Part shown: positions 7,291 to 15,899 of the stretch, one piece after another
How the letters are laid out: every line of letters starts with the position of its first letter
Numbering within the stretch: the stretch's first letter is position 1
From: JACRAV01 sp964571235
GTDB lineage: Bacteria; Zixibacteria; MSB-5A5; GN15; FEB-12
NCBI GenBank assembly: GCA_964571235.1
Contig: CAZNAI010000002.1
Location: 1-64,000 of the forward strand
Length of the DNA: 64,000 nucleotides
Direction: 5' to 3'
Position numbers and translations under genes: made by a program
The notes under the pieces: generated by a model
Databases searched by the model: none
Seen by the model: the letters and a program-made list of their open reading frames with translations, nothing else
What the model was told of the DNA's origin: nothing

Positions 7291-8604
7291 ATGTCTCAAA
7301 GCGTACTTGAACCTCCAAAGTCGTCTATCAAGCGTAACCGCATTTCAGCCGGCGTTTCTGACTATCTGGCTCATATCCGGATGTTTTCCCCGAATATCCG
7401 GTGGTATCTGCTCGGCTCGTTTCTGATGGGAGTCAACTTTGAGATCTTCCAGCTCCTTTTGAATCTCTATTTCAAGGAACTTCGCTTCGGCGAGGGAGAG
7501 ATTGGGTGGATCAATTCAACCAGAGCACTCGGAATGACTCTGATGGCGATTCCGGCGTCGATGCTGTTCAAGCGTTTTCATGTCCGGCCGCTGTTAATGG
7601 CGGGAGTGTCCGGATTTGCCGTTTTCAGCATCTTGATTGTCTCTACGAGTCACGTCTGGATCTTGTTGGGGCTTTCCCTGATGACAGGAATCTTCTGGTC
7701 GCTCTTTCGCGTATTCAGCGGGCCATTTTTCATGCGCAACTCCACTCCGGTAGAGCGATCGCATCTGTTTTCTTCGTCATTTGCGGTGCTGATCCTTGCC
7801 GGGATGGTTGGATCGGCCGGAGCGGGGAAACTCGTCACTATAGTTGGGGAACTGTCCGGCGATGTCATCTTTGGCTACAAATTTGGATTGATCACAGGCG
7901 TGATCATCGGGACGCTAGCCCTATTCCCATTTGCGATGGTAACGGCGAGGGATCCTCTGGCGGCCGAGGAACGAATTTCGCTGAACTTCGGACTGCTCAA
8001 ATCGCGCGGCGGCTTCTACATCCGCCTGATCTTTGTCAATTTTCTCATCGGAATTGGCGCCGGGTTGATTATTCCGTTTCTGAATCTCTATTTCAAGGAG
8101 CGATTCAAATTGCAGGCGGATATGATCGGGCTGTTTTTCCTTGCCGTTTCAGCCTCGATGTTTGTCGGGACGCTGGCCGGCCCCCTGTTGGCTCGCAAGT
8201 TTGGGCTGGTCAGGTCGGTCGTGATCACTCAGTTGGCGTCGCTCCCGTTTATGTTCACGCTGGCGTATACATATTCGCTACCTCTGGCGTTTGGGGCATT
8301 TGTCCTGCGCGGGGGACTTATGAACCTCAACGCCCCGATCAGCAGTCATCTGGCGATGGAGTTGTCGACCGAGAAAGAGCGTCCGCTGGTTAACGCCCTT
8401 TTAATGATCTCATGGACCGGTTCATGGATGATCGCGGTCGCAATCGGCGGGGAATTGGTCGAGCGGCACGGATTTACACTGGTTCTCAATATTGCCTGCG
8501 GATTGTATCTAATCTCCTCGATCCTGTACTTCTATTTCTTCAGAAATATTGAAAAGCGGCGCGATGATGATTCGGGATGGTACATACCTGATCGGATCGC
8601 GTGA
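7291..8604 (+). CDS. MFS transporter
   Basis: A 437-residue integral membrane protein with about twelve hydrophobic segments in two six-helix halves separated by a charged loop near residues 215-240, the layout of a major facilitator. After a charged N-terminal tail of about 35 residues, the first membrane segments run through YLLGSFLMGVNFEIFQLLLN. The substrate cannot be read from the sequence. It lies 21 bases after the DapF-family gene and could export or import a compound handled by the aminotransferase/DapF-like pair, but that is inference from context. Confidence 0.85.
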   Translation: MSQSVLEPPKSSIKRNRISAGVSDYLAHIRMFSPNIRWYLLGSFLMGVNFEIFQLLLNLYFKELRFGEGEIGWINSTRALGMTLMAIPASMLFKRFHVRPLLMAGVSGFAVFSILIVSTSHVWILLGLSLMTGIFWSLFRVFSGPFFMRNSTPVERSHLFSSSFAVLILAGMVGSAGAGKLVTIVGELSGDVIFGYKFGLITGVIIGTLALFPFAMVTARDPLAAEERISLNFGLLKSRGGFYIRLIFVNFLIGIGAGLIIPFLNLYFKERFKLQADMIGLFFLAVSASMFVGTLAGPLLARKFGLVRSVVITQLASLPFMFTLAYTYSLPLAFGAFVLRGGLMNLNAPISSHLAMELSTEKERPLVNALLMISWTGSWMIAVAIGGELVERHGFTLVLNIACGLYLISSILYFYFFRNIEKRRDDDSGWYIPDRIA

Positions 8605-8693
8605 TCTGGACCGCTGTTTCATTACTTGAGAATGCGGTTGCCAGCGGGCGAGATTCATTAGATATTAGCCCCGAAAGATGAGCGATACCCCCA

Positions 8694-10508
8694 ATGACCA
8701 CGACTGATACATACAAGGCCCAATTCGCCGAAAGCACAGCCTCTGCGTTTCGGACTTTGTACCCTGATGTTTTCTCGGCCAGTGGGGAGCGGGAGATCTT
8801 CAACGCCGACTTCGTTTGCCAGGCTCTGGAAACACCGAAAGACCCGACCAAGGGAAGATTTGCCTTGCCGGTATTCAAGTACAGCAAACTCTTGGGCGAC
8901 CCGCCTCCGGCAATAGTGACAAAGGTCTCGGCTGAGATCAACCGTCAATTGACCTTCCGCAAGCCGGCCTCACCCGTACGGTGTACCGGGGTTGGAGCAT
9001 TTCTAAATGCGACAATCGAAGGCACATCTCTTATTCGCGACGTCCTCGTTCCCGTACTTGAAAAGGGAACTGAATATGGCACTTTATCTTTGGGAAATGG
9101 ACAAGTTGTCCTCATAGAATACTCTTCGCCAAATATCGCGAAGCCCTTTGGGGTTGGCCACCTCCGGTCGACTGTGATCGGAAATTCCCTCCGGCGCATT
9201 TTCACAAAGCTCGGTTATGACGTGACCGGTATCAATTATCCCGGGGACTGGGGTACGCAGTTTGGCAAGATGATTGTGGCGTATCGCAAGTGGGGAAGTC
9301 CAGCGACGATGACGGGAAACGTCGTCGGCAATCTGGTCGAATTGTACGTGAGATTTCATACCGAAGTGGAAAGCGATCCGTCGCTTGATGAAGACGCCCG
9401 CGCGGCCTTTAAGGCGCTTGAGACTGGTGAACAGGAGGCAGTCAGACTCTGGGAACAGTTCAAGAAGGTATCACACGAAGAATTCGATCGGATTTATGCA
9501 ATCCTGGGAGTCGAATTTGATCTTGTATACGGCGAGTCATTTCTCAATGACAAGATGGAGGCGGTCATCGCGCGCCTTGAAAAAGACGGCCTGACTTCGG
9601 TCTCGCGAGGTGCTCTGATTGTCGAATTGAACGAACCGAACCTTCCGCCGGCCCTTTTGAAAAAACAGGACGGCGCCACTCTATATCTTACACGCGATCT
9701 TACCGGTGCCTATTATCGTTGGGACCGGTACAAGTACAACCGGTCGCTTTATGTGGTTGGGTCGGGTCAGGCCGATCACTTCCGACAGATGATTAAGGTG
9801 ATGGCACTTATAGAAGAAAGAGAAGGAATCGCCGACAACGACCGTATTTCCAATCGGATTACCCATGTCGAGTTTGGGTGGGTCAAATTTGGCGAAAAGA
9901 CAATGTCCACCCGGCGCGGGAATATTGTTCTTTTGGAAGATGTCCTCGATCAGGCGGTCGCGATTGCAGGTGATAAGATTAGGGAAAAGAACCCTGATCT
10001 GAACAACTTGGAATCGACGGCTCGCCAAATTGGCGTTGGCGCGGTCATCTTTTCCCAACTTGCGGCAAGGCGACAGCGCGATATCAACTTCGTCTGGGAA
10101 GAGGTGCTCAATTTCGACGGAGAGACCGGGCCGTATCTGCAATACACGAACGCCCGGCTTAGCTCGTTGATCCGCAATTACGGCAAACCGATCAGCTCAG
10201 AGTTTGATCCGTCGCTCATTGACAGGGAAGAGGAATTGCGCGTTGTCGAACTGTTGGCCGATTTCCCTAAAATTCTCGAAGATGCCGCGGCGCAGTGCGA
10301 ACCATATTATCTTACTTCGTACCTACTGGGATTGTCGGCCGCCTTTAATAAAGTATATCAGCGCAAAGATGCTGACGGTCGCTCGGATAAGATCATTTCC
10401 GATGACGCCGGGCTGTCGGCCGCCCGAATGGCCCTCGTGTCCGGTGTGCGCACGGTCATTTCGGAAGGCTTGCGACTACTCGGGCTGAGCGCTCCTGAAG
10501 AGATGTGA
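8694..10508 (+). CDS. argS: Arginyl-tRNA synthetase
   Basis: ArgS charges tRNA-Arg with arginine. The 604-residue protein has the N-terminal additional domain, a class I Rossmann core with the HIGH-type motif in FGVGHLRSTVIGN (about residues 150-162), the KMSK-equivalent MSTRRGN (about 403-409), and a C-terminal all-helical DALR anticodon domain containing NFDGETGPYLQYTNAR at its start. Length and motif order are normal for bacterial ArgS. ATG 8694 is preferred because the next upstream ATG (8678) is out of frame. A tRNA-Arg(CCG) gene lies elsewhere in the window, at 43367-43438. Confidence 0.96.
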   Translation: MTTTDTYKAQFAESTASAFRTLYPDVFSASGEREIFNADFVCQALETPKDPTKGRFALPVFKYSKLLGDPPPAIVTKVSAEINRQLTFRKPASPVRCTGVGAFLNATIEGTSLIRDVLVPVLEKGTEYGTLSLGNGQVVLIEYSSPNIAKPFGVGHLRSTVIGNSLRRIFTKLGYDVTGINYPGDWGTQFGKMIVAYRKWGSPATMTGNVVGNLVELYVRFHTEVESDPSLDEDARAAFKALETGEQEAVRLWEQFKKVSHEEFDRIYAILGVEFDLVYGESFLNDKMEAVIARLEKDGLTSVSRGALIVELNEPNLPPALLKKQDGATLYLTRDLTGAYYRWDRYKYNRSLYVVGSGQADHFRQMIKVMALIEEREGIADNDRISNRITHVEFGWVKFGEKTMSTRRGNIVLLEDVLDQAVAIAGDKIREKNPDLNNLESTARQIGVGAVIFSQLAARRQRDINFVWEEVLNFDGETGPYLQYTNARLSSLIRNYGKPISSEFDPSLIDREEELRVVELLADFPKILEDAAAQCEPYYLTSYLLGLSAAFNKVYQRKDADGRSDKIISDDAGLSAARMALVSGVRTVISEGLRLLGLSAPEEM

Positions 10509-10517
10509 TTTGTTGAT

Positions 10518-11594
10518 ATGAAGAAATCAACCGGCCTTGATAGATCGCTTTCCCCCTCGGATGACCGCGACAGCCAACTGCTGGTGGTCATGGAGCCGAA
10601 TGCGACTGCCGAGATGATCGCGCACGTCGTATCGCTTATCCGTCAGATGGGACTCTCGGCTCAATCGCTGGCCGGCTCGCATCAGACCACGATCAGCATT
10701 CAGGGACGAAAGGCGCAGGTTGATACTGATCAGCTATTGTCGCTGGCCGGTGTTCGCGACATTATTCAGATCACCCAGCCGTACAGACTCGCCAGCCGGG
10801 AGTTTCATCCTGAAAATACAATGGTACACGTGGGCGACGTACAGTTTGGCGGGAATACGTGTGTGGTTATCGGCGGGCCCTGCTCGGTGGAGAGTCGGGA
10901 ACAGACTATGGAAATCGCGGCGCAAATGGCCGACGCCGGCGTGCGGCTTTTTCGGGGAGGGGCGTTCAAACCTCGCACGTCGCCGTACAGCTTTCAGGGT
11001 CTCGGCAAGCCGGGGCTTGAGATATTGGCAGAAGTGCGCGATAGGTTTGGGCTTAAGATTGTCACTGAAGCGATTGACACAGAGACGGTCGATCTGGTGG
11101 CCCAGTATGCGGACATGATCCAAATCGGCGCTCGGAGCATGCAGAATTATTCCCTGCTCAAGAAAGTGGGCAAACTGCGAAAACCGGTCTTGCTCAAGCG
11201 CGGCATGGCGGCGACACTTGAAGAGTTTCTGATGGCCGCGGAATATATTATGGTGGAGGGAAACGATCAGGTTGTGCTGTGCGAGCGGGGCATACGCACG
11301 CTGGCCGAACAGTCTCGCACCACGTTGGACCTCTCAGCAATTCCTACAATTAAGCGGATGAGTCACCTTCCCATAATTGCGGATCCAAGTCATGGTTCCG
11401 GTCGGCGCGACAAAGTTTCTGCGATGGCCCGGGCCGCGGTGGCCGCCGGCGCGGATGGAGTTCTTATAGAGGTTCACGCCAACCCGGAAACGGCGCTGTC
11501 GGACGGACAACAGGCTATCACACCGATAGAGTTTGAGCAGTTGCTCCTTCAACTCAAGAAACTGGCGGTTGCCATAGACAGAACAATCGGATGA
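10518..11594 (+). CDS. aroF: 3-Deoxy-7-phosphoheptulonate (DAHP) synthase, type I-beta
   Basis: This enzyme condenses phosphoenolpyruvate and erythrose 4-phosphate to DAHP, the entry step of the shikimate pathway. The 358-residue protein has an N-terminal ferredoxin-like regulatory domain (about residues 18-90) and a TIM-barrel catalytic domain with GGPCSVES (about 118), RGGAFKPRTSP (about 146), KRGMAATLEE and the metal-binding DPSHGSGRRD (about 288). The N-terminal domain is the type that mediates feedback inhibition by aromatic amino acids in related enzymes. It opens a six-gene operon; its stop overlaps the aroA start. Confidence 0.94.
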   Translation: MKKSTGLDRSLSPSDDRDSQLLVVMEPNATAEMIAHVVSLIRQMGLSAQSLAGSHQTTISIQGRKAQVDTDQLLSLAGVRDIIQITQPYRLASREFHPENTMVHVGDVQFGGNTCVVIGGPCSVESREQTMEIAAQMADAGVRLFRGGAFKPRTSPYSFQGLGKPGLEILAEVRDRFGLKIVTEAIDTETVDLVAQYADMIQIGARSMQNYSLLKKVGKLRKPVLLKRGMAATLEEFLMAAEYIMVEGNDQVVLCERGIRTLAEQSRTTLDLSAIPTIKRMSHLPIIADPSHGSGRRDKVSAMARAAVAAGADGVLIEVHANPETALSDGQQAITPIEFEQLLLQLKKLAVAIDRTIG

Positions 11595-12934
11595 AACGCC
11601 AACTCAAACCGGCCCGACGTATTGAAGGAACACTGGCTCTTCCGGGGGATAAATCTATAGCGCATCGCGCCGCCCTGCTTTCCATTCTTTCAAAGGGGCC
11701 GATCACTCTTAAGAATTTCCCTGACAGCGAAGATTGTCGTTCTTCACTGGCCGCGGTAGAACAATTCGGCGTCGTCGTTGTCAAGCAAGGCTCGGAATTG
11801 ATATTGACTCCGCCAGAGCGACCAACTCTGCCGGAGAACGCGGTAGTTTATTGCGGGAATTCCGGTACCACCGCTCGTTTGCTGGCTGGAATAATCTCCG
11901 GGAGTAGCTTATCGGCAACTCTTACCGGTGACGAATCTCTCAGTCGCCGCCCGATGAAGCGTTTGGTCGAACCTTTGGGCAGAATGGGCGCGGAGCTGAC
12001 CGACCACAATGGTGGACTGCCGCTTGTAATCCACGGCCACACTCTGCTACCGTTCGAATACAAAATGCCGATTCCGTCGGCGCAAGTGAAGTCGGCAATA
12101 TTGCTGGCCGGAATGGCATCGGGGTGCTCAATCCGCATTACTGAAGAGATTGTATCAAGGGACCACACCGAACTGATGATTGGCACCCTCGGAGGGGGCA
12201 TCGAAGTTCGGGAGATCAAGCCGGTTGCCACTCCCGATCCCAATGATCCTCGCCGTACCAAAATGGTCATGCCCGAACCATTCAAGCGCGAGATCACGCT
12301 CTCATCCCGAGCGACCATCAGTGGTGGCGAGATTGATCTGCCGGGAGACTTGTCGAATGCGTCGTTCTTATTTGCGGCCGCGGCAATGTGTAAGGGCAAG
12401 GTCTCGATCACCAATTGCGGAATCAACCCGACCCGCACAGGTATACTGGAACATCTCAAAGCCATTGGCTGTAAAGTCACTGTCGAGGACAAAATGACGG
12501 TATCGGGTGAACTTCGCGCCAAAGTGACGGTGGAAGGCGGCTCACTCAAATCCCGAAAGATCTCCGGCGAGCGAACGGTAGATCTGATAGATGAGATTCC
12601 TGTGGTTGCCATTATGGCCGCGATGGCGGAGGGGACCACGGTCATTCGTGATGCCTCGGAACTGAAACGAAAAGAATCGGACCGACTCGCCGCCCTGGCT
12701 GAAAATCTTGGGCGAATGGGTGTTAAGTGCGGGCTTCTCGACGACGGCATTGCCGTAGAAGGGCGGCGCGAAATCCATGGCGCTGATATGCTCGCATTTG
12801 GCGATCACCGGATCGCAATGGCGATGTCTGTGGCCGCGCTGGCGGCGTCGGGGCCTTCGTCCATTGACAACGCCGACGTAGTCGCGATCTCGTGCCCCGG
12901 TTTCTATGAATTGTTGGGAGCGATTGTGCATTGA
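11591..12934 (+). CDS. aroA: 3-Phosphoshikimate 1-carboxyvinyltransferase (EPSP synthase)
   Basis: EPSP synthase transfers the enolpyruvyl group of PEP to shikimate 3-phosphate. The 447-residue protein shows LPGDKSIAHRA near residue 19, CGNSGTTARLLAG (about 88-100), the SRRPMKRL segment, SAQVKSAILLAG, and LKRKESDRL towards the C-terminus, all standard landmarks of the two-domain fold. The sequence GNSGTTARL retains the Gly common in glyphosate-sensitive enzymes, though class cannot be decided by eye. It overlaps the DAHP synthase stop (ATGA) and is followed by aroE starting at an overlapping TTG. Confidence 0.95.
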   Translation: MKRQLKPARRIEGTLALPGDKSIAHRAALLSILSKGPITLKNFPDSEDCRSSLAAVEQFGVVVVKQGSELILTPPERPTLPENAVVYCGNSGTTARLLAGIISGSSLSATLTGDESLSRRPMKRLVEPLGRMGAELTDHNGGLPLVIHGHTLLPFEYKMPIPSAQVKSAILLAGMASGCSIRITEEIVSRDHTELMIGTLGGGIEVREIKPVATPDPNDPRRTKMVMPEPFKREITLSSRATISGGEIDLPGDLSNASFLFAAAAMCKGKVSITNCGINPTRTGILEHLKAIGCKVTVEDKMTVSGELRAKVTVEGGSLKSRKISGERTVDLIDEIPVVAIMAAMAEGTTVIRDASELKRKESDRLAALAENLGRMGVKCGLLDDGIAVEGRREIHGADMLAFGDHRIAMAMSVAALAASGPSSIDNADVVAISCPGFYELLGAIVH

Positions 12935-13800
12935 GAAACGGTCTCCGTTTTGCGCTTATCGGCGAAGATGTCGGCTATTCAAAGTCCCCGGCCATCTTCG
13001 CCGCCATCTTCAAACAGCTTGGAAAAGAGGGCGAGTTCGACATCGCCCATGTCCAGTCGGCACAACTTCAGAGTTCACTCAAGCAATTGGTGCTCGAAGG
13101 GTACCGTGGGTTTTCTGTCACTATTCCGCACAAGCAGACTATACTGTCATGCCTTGATGATGTCGATCCGGTGGCACAGCGAGCAGAGGCGGTCAATTGT
13201 GTGGTGGTAGATGATCACCACCTGTTTGGGTACAATACCGACGCATATGGTTTTTCGTATCAGCTGATTCTCGATAACCGAAGATCGATTGGCGAACATG
13301 TGCTGATTGCCGGATGCGGCGGCGCGGCTCGAGCAGTGGCACACAGTTTGTACACTGACTTCGGTGTTCGCCGCATGACGATCCTCGGACGATCGCCCCA
13401 ACGAGCCGAGCATTGCCGTCTAGGACTGGAAAGCAAGTACGAGAAGCTCAATGTCTCATCACGAGTGATGTCTGATTCAGCTCCGGCCGAGTCCCTCGAA
13501 TATGACGCGGTAGTCAATTGCACGCCGCTGGGAGGATTCACATTTCCTGACAGGTCACCATTTGGGCCGTGCATCCCGCTGAACAAAAATGGAATGTACT
13601 TCGACTTGAATTATAATGAGGGGAACAAACTTGTTTGTTCGGCCCGCATCCAAGGCGCCTACGCCCTCGATGGTTCACGTATGTTAGTTGCTCAGGCGAT
13701 AAGAGCATTCAAGATCTGGACAAGTGTGGATGTCTCATTCGACTCGATTTATTCGGCTATTTTTGGCAATTCGATTACTCAACCGATGACGCATGAATGA
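12931..13800 (+). CDS. aroE: Shikimate dehydrogenase
   Basis: AroE reduces 3-dehydroshikimate to shikimate with NADPH. The 289-residue protein has the shikimate-binding SKSPAIFAAIF, SVTIPHKQTI with the catalytic Lys, AVNCVV, NTDAYGF, and the nucleotide-binding GCGGAARAV. The only plausible start is TTG 12931, which overlaps the aroA TGA stop as TTGA; this implies translational coupling rather than independent initiation. A further feature is the Cys in AVNCVV where Thr is usual, a conservative change. It ends in an overlap with aroK. Confidence 0.93.
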   Translation: MRNGLRFALIGEDVGYSKSPAIFAAIFKQLGKEGEFDIAHVQSAQLQSSLKQLVLEGYRGFSVTIPHKQTILSCLDDVDPVAQRAEAVNCVVVDDHHLFGYNTDAYGFSYQLILDNRRSIGEHVLIAGCGGAARAVAHSLYTDFGVRRMTILGRSPQRAEHCRLGLESKYEKLNVSSRVMSDSAPAESLEYDAVVNCTPLGGFTFPDRSPFGPCIPLNKNGMYFDLNYNEGNKLVCSARIQGAYALDGSRMLVAQAIRAFKIWTSVDVSFDSIYSAIFGNSITQPMTHE

Positions 13801-14336
13801 AACGTGACCCGAACACTGTCATTTTTCTGGCTGGATTCAGCGGGTCCGGCAAGACCACTGTGGGAAAGATCATAGCCAACCTGCTTGGCCGCCGTTTTTT
13901 CGATTTGGATCGCCAGGTGGAATTGAGCGCCGGTTTGCCGGTAAACGAGTTGTTCAAGTTGCGCGGTGAACGGGCATTTCGCCGCTTGGAATCCCAACGA
14001 CTTAGATTGCTTTGCCGAACGGTGAAGGTTCCGGCGGTTGTAGCACTCGGCGGTGGTACTCTCTTGAGCAAATCAAATCAACAGCTTGTAAAATCCCATG
14101 GAAGATCGATGTATCTTCGCTGTTCACAGGTTGAATTGAAAAGAAGGCTGGGCAAATCTCGGAACCGGCCCTTGCTTGGCGGCACACGCTCAGGAATTTC
14201 GAGAACAAGGATAGAAGCGCTTTTTGACCAACGCAAATCCGGGTACGACAAGTGCGACTACTGGATTCCAGTCACAAATCTCAGCGCAGTCGCTGTGGCA
14301 AGGAAAGTGTGTGAGATCATCGAAACGACCACGTAG
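13797..14336 (+). CDS. aroK: Shikimate kinase
   Basis: AroK phosphorylates shikimate at the 3-hydroxyl. The 179-residue protein begins with the P-loop GFSGSGKTTVGK, followed by FDLDRQVE (shikimate-binding Asp), LRGERAFRRLE (the GE-FR-E motif) and the VVALGGGTLL loop. Adenine-lid arginines lie in NRPLLGG. Size and order are normal. ATG 13797 overlaps the aroE stop (ATGA), and aroB begins inside its 3' end. Confidence 0.93.
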   Translation: MKRDPNTVIFLAGFSGSGKTTVGKIIANLLGRRFFDLDRQVELSAGLPVNELFKLRGERAFRRLESQRLRLLCRTVKVPAVVALGGGTLLSKSNQQLVKSHGRSMYLRCSQVELKRRLGKSRNRPLLGGTRSGISRTRIEALFDQRKSGYDKCDYWIPVTNLSAVAVARKVCEIIETTT

Positions 14337-15426
14337 TGTCGTCGTAAAGACCAGGACTCAATCGTACCGGGTGACACTGGGGCGTGGTCTAGATACTACC
14401 ATCTATCGCGCGGCCCTGACGTCAACATCGGCTTGCAGGGTGTTTCTTGTGTTCGATGCTAACTTTAAGGCTTTTCATGGACCAACTCTGGAGCGAAAAT
14501 GGAGGGGCGTCGCCAGAGGGACCAAGTCGCTGGTGATCCCAAGTGGCGAGAAGTTCAAGACCAGAGAAGCAGTTGCCCGGATACAAGACTGGGCGATTTC
14601 TGAAGGTGCGTCCCCCGACGACATCCTGATCGCTTGTGGGGGCGGAGTGACCAGCGATATCGTCGGATTTGCCGCGGCGACACTTTTTCGAGGGATCAAG
14701 TGGGCCATCTGTTCGACGACTTTGCTCGGCATTGTCGATGCCTCAATCGGCGGTAAGACCGGGATTAATCTAGACTCTGGCAAGAATCTGGTAGGTGCGT
14801 TCTGGCAACCGTCATTCGTGATTGATGATCTGAACTGGCTGGCGACACTTCCGAACAGAGAACTCAATTCGGGAATTGCAGAAATTGTCAAATGCGCTGG
14901 TCTCAACGGTGGGTCGCTTCTGCGGCAGATTTTGAAGTGGGCACAGACGGGTTTTGACAGCAATCATGGTGAAGCGGGCAAACTCATCGGTGGCGTGATA
15001 CGATACAAGGGGGAGATTGTCCTCGCCGACGAACGTGATAGAGGTCGTCGCCTGATTCTAAACTACGGTCACACAGTCGGTCACGCTATTGAACAGTCGC
15101 TTGAATTTCAGCGACTGACTCATGGCGAGGCGGTACTGCTCGGTATGTTGGTTGCGACTGAAATCGAGAATGCTCTGGGGATCGGTGATCCCGGCTCTTT
15201 AGGAGAGTTCCGAACAGTGGTTGCCTCTGCCGCTGTCACAATTCCGAAAGTGCGCTTGTCTTCGCCGGCTATCATGCAGGCGATGGAAACTGACAAGAAG
15301 CGCAGACATGGCAAAATGCGAATGATCCTCTTACGCCGGCCGGGCACGGCAGTTATTCGTGAGGTTGATCCGAAAATTATTCGTCGTGCTCTCGCCACCG
15401 TTATCAGCAAGTATGGAAGACAATAG
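14311..15426 (+). CDS. aroB: 3-Dehydroquinate synthase
   Basis: AroB cyclises DAHP to 3-dehydroquinate using NAD and a divalent metal. Landmarks are CGGGVTSDIVGFAAATLFRG, STTLLGIVDASIGGKTGIN, GKNLVGAFWQP and the metal ligands in YGHTVGHAIE and LTHGEAV. The reading frame is open further upstream into aroK (to TTG 14224), but those residues do not resemble AroB; GTG 14311 gives 371 residues, the normal size, with a 26-base overlap with aroK. The exact start is uncertain within that overlap. The stop is immediately followed by the aroQ ATG. Confidence 0.93.
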   Translation: MRSSKRPRSVVVKTRTQSYRVTLGRGLDTTIYRAALTSTSACRVFLVFDANFKAFHGPTLERKWRGVARGTKSLVIPSGEKFKTREAVARIQDWAISEGASPDDILIACGGGVTSDIVGFAAATLFRGIKWAICSTTLLGIVDASIGGKTGINLDSGKNLVGAFWQPSFVIDDLNWLATLPNRELNSGIAEIVKCAGLNGGSLLRQILKWAQTGFDSNHGEAGKLIGGVIRYKGEIVLADERDRGRRLILNYGHTVGHAIEQSLEFQRLTHGEAVLLGMLVATEIENALGIGDPGSLGEFRTVVASAAVTIPKVRLSSPAIMQAMETDKKRRHGKMRMILLRRPGTAVIREVDPKIIRRALATVISKYGRQ

Positions 15427-15858
15427 ATGAAAACGATCATAGTACTTCACGGCCCCAATTTGGACCTGCTCGGAAAGCGCCAGCCGGAGATTTATGGCTA
15501 CAATACGCTTATAGAAGTAAACCAACTGATTGTCGAAGAGGCGAAAGCACAGTCAATTACTGTTCAGTGCTTTCAGGGGAACGACGAATTGTCATTGTGC
15601 GATTTTGTCAATAGACAGAAAGACAGCGCATTGGGCATAGTCATCAACCCCGGCATTCTCTCACACTATGCAATTGGGCTTGGTGAAACGATCAAGTCCT
15701 CGGGTCTGCCCGCCGTGGAAGTGCATCTTTCAAATATTCATGCACGGGAACGGTTTCGCCGTCGGTCGGTGATCGCAGAAGTTTGTGTCGCACAGATAGC
15801 CGGTCTTGGGGTCGAAGGGTATTTGGCGGCCATCCGTTTTCTTGCCAAACGCCTGTAG
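15427..15858 (+). CDS. aroQ: 3-Dehydroquinate dehydratase, type II
   Basis: Type II dehydroquinase removes water from 3-dehydroquinate to give 3-dehydroshikimate and forms dodecamers. The 143-residue protein has HGPNLDLLGKRQPEIYG with the catalytic Arg and Tyr, INPGILSHYAIGL, and EVHLSNIHARERFRRRS with the active-site His. The usual Glu after the catalytic Arg is Gln here. It starts at the base after the aroB stop and closes the six-gene shikimate operon; chorismate synthase (aroC) is not in the window. Confidence 0.95.
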   Translation: MKTIIVLHGPNLDLLGKRQPEIYGYNTLIEVNQLIVEEAKAQSITVQCFQGNDELSLCDFVNRQKDSALGIVINPGILSHYAIGLGETIKSSGLPAVEVHLSNIHARERFRRRSVIAEVCVAQIAGLGVEGYLAAIRFLAKRL

Positions 15859-15899
15859 CCAAATTCTTGGTAAGCTGAACAGAGACTACTACTCTTGCC

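Noticed and set aside
11848..12750. A 300-codon open frame on the minus strand
   Set aside because: It lies wholly antisense to aroA, whose motifs are complete. Its Ser/Pro/Arg-rich translation matches no domain.
14224..14310. Upstream extension of aroB to TTG 14224
   Set aside because: The added residues overlap the aroK coding region and do not resemble the AroB N-terminus; GTG 14311 gives the usual length.
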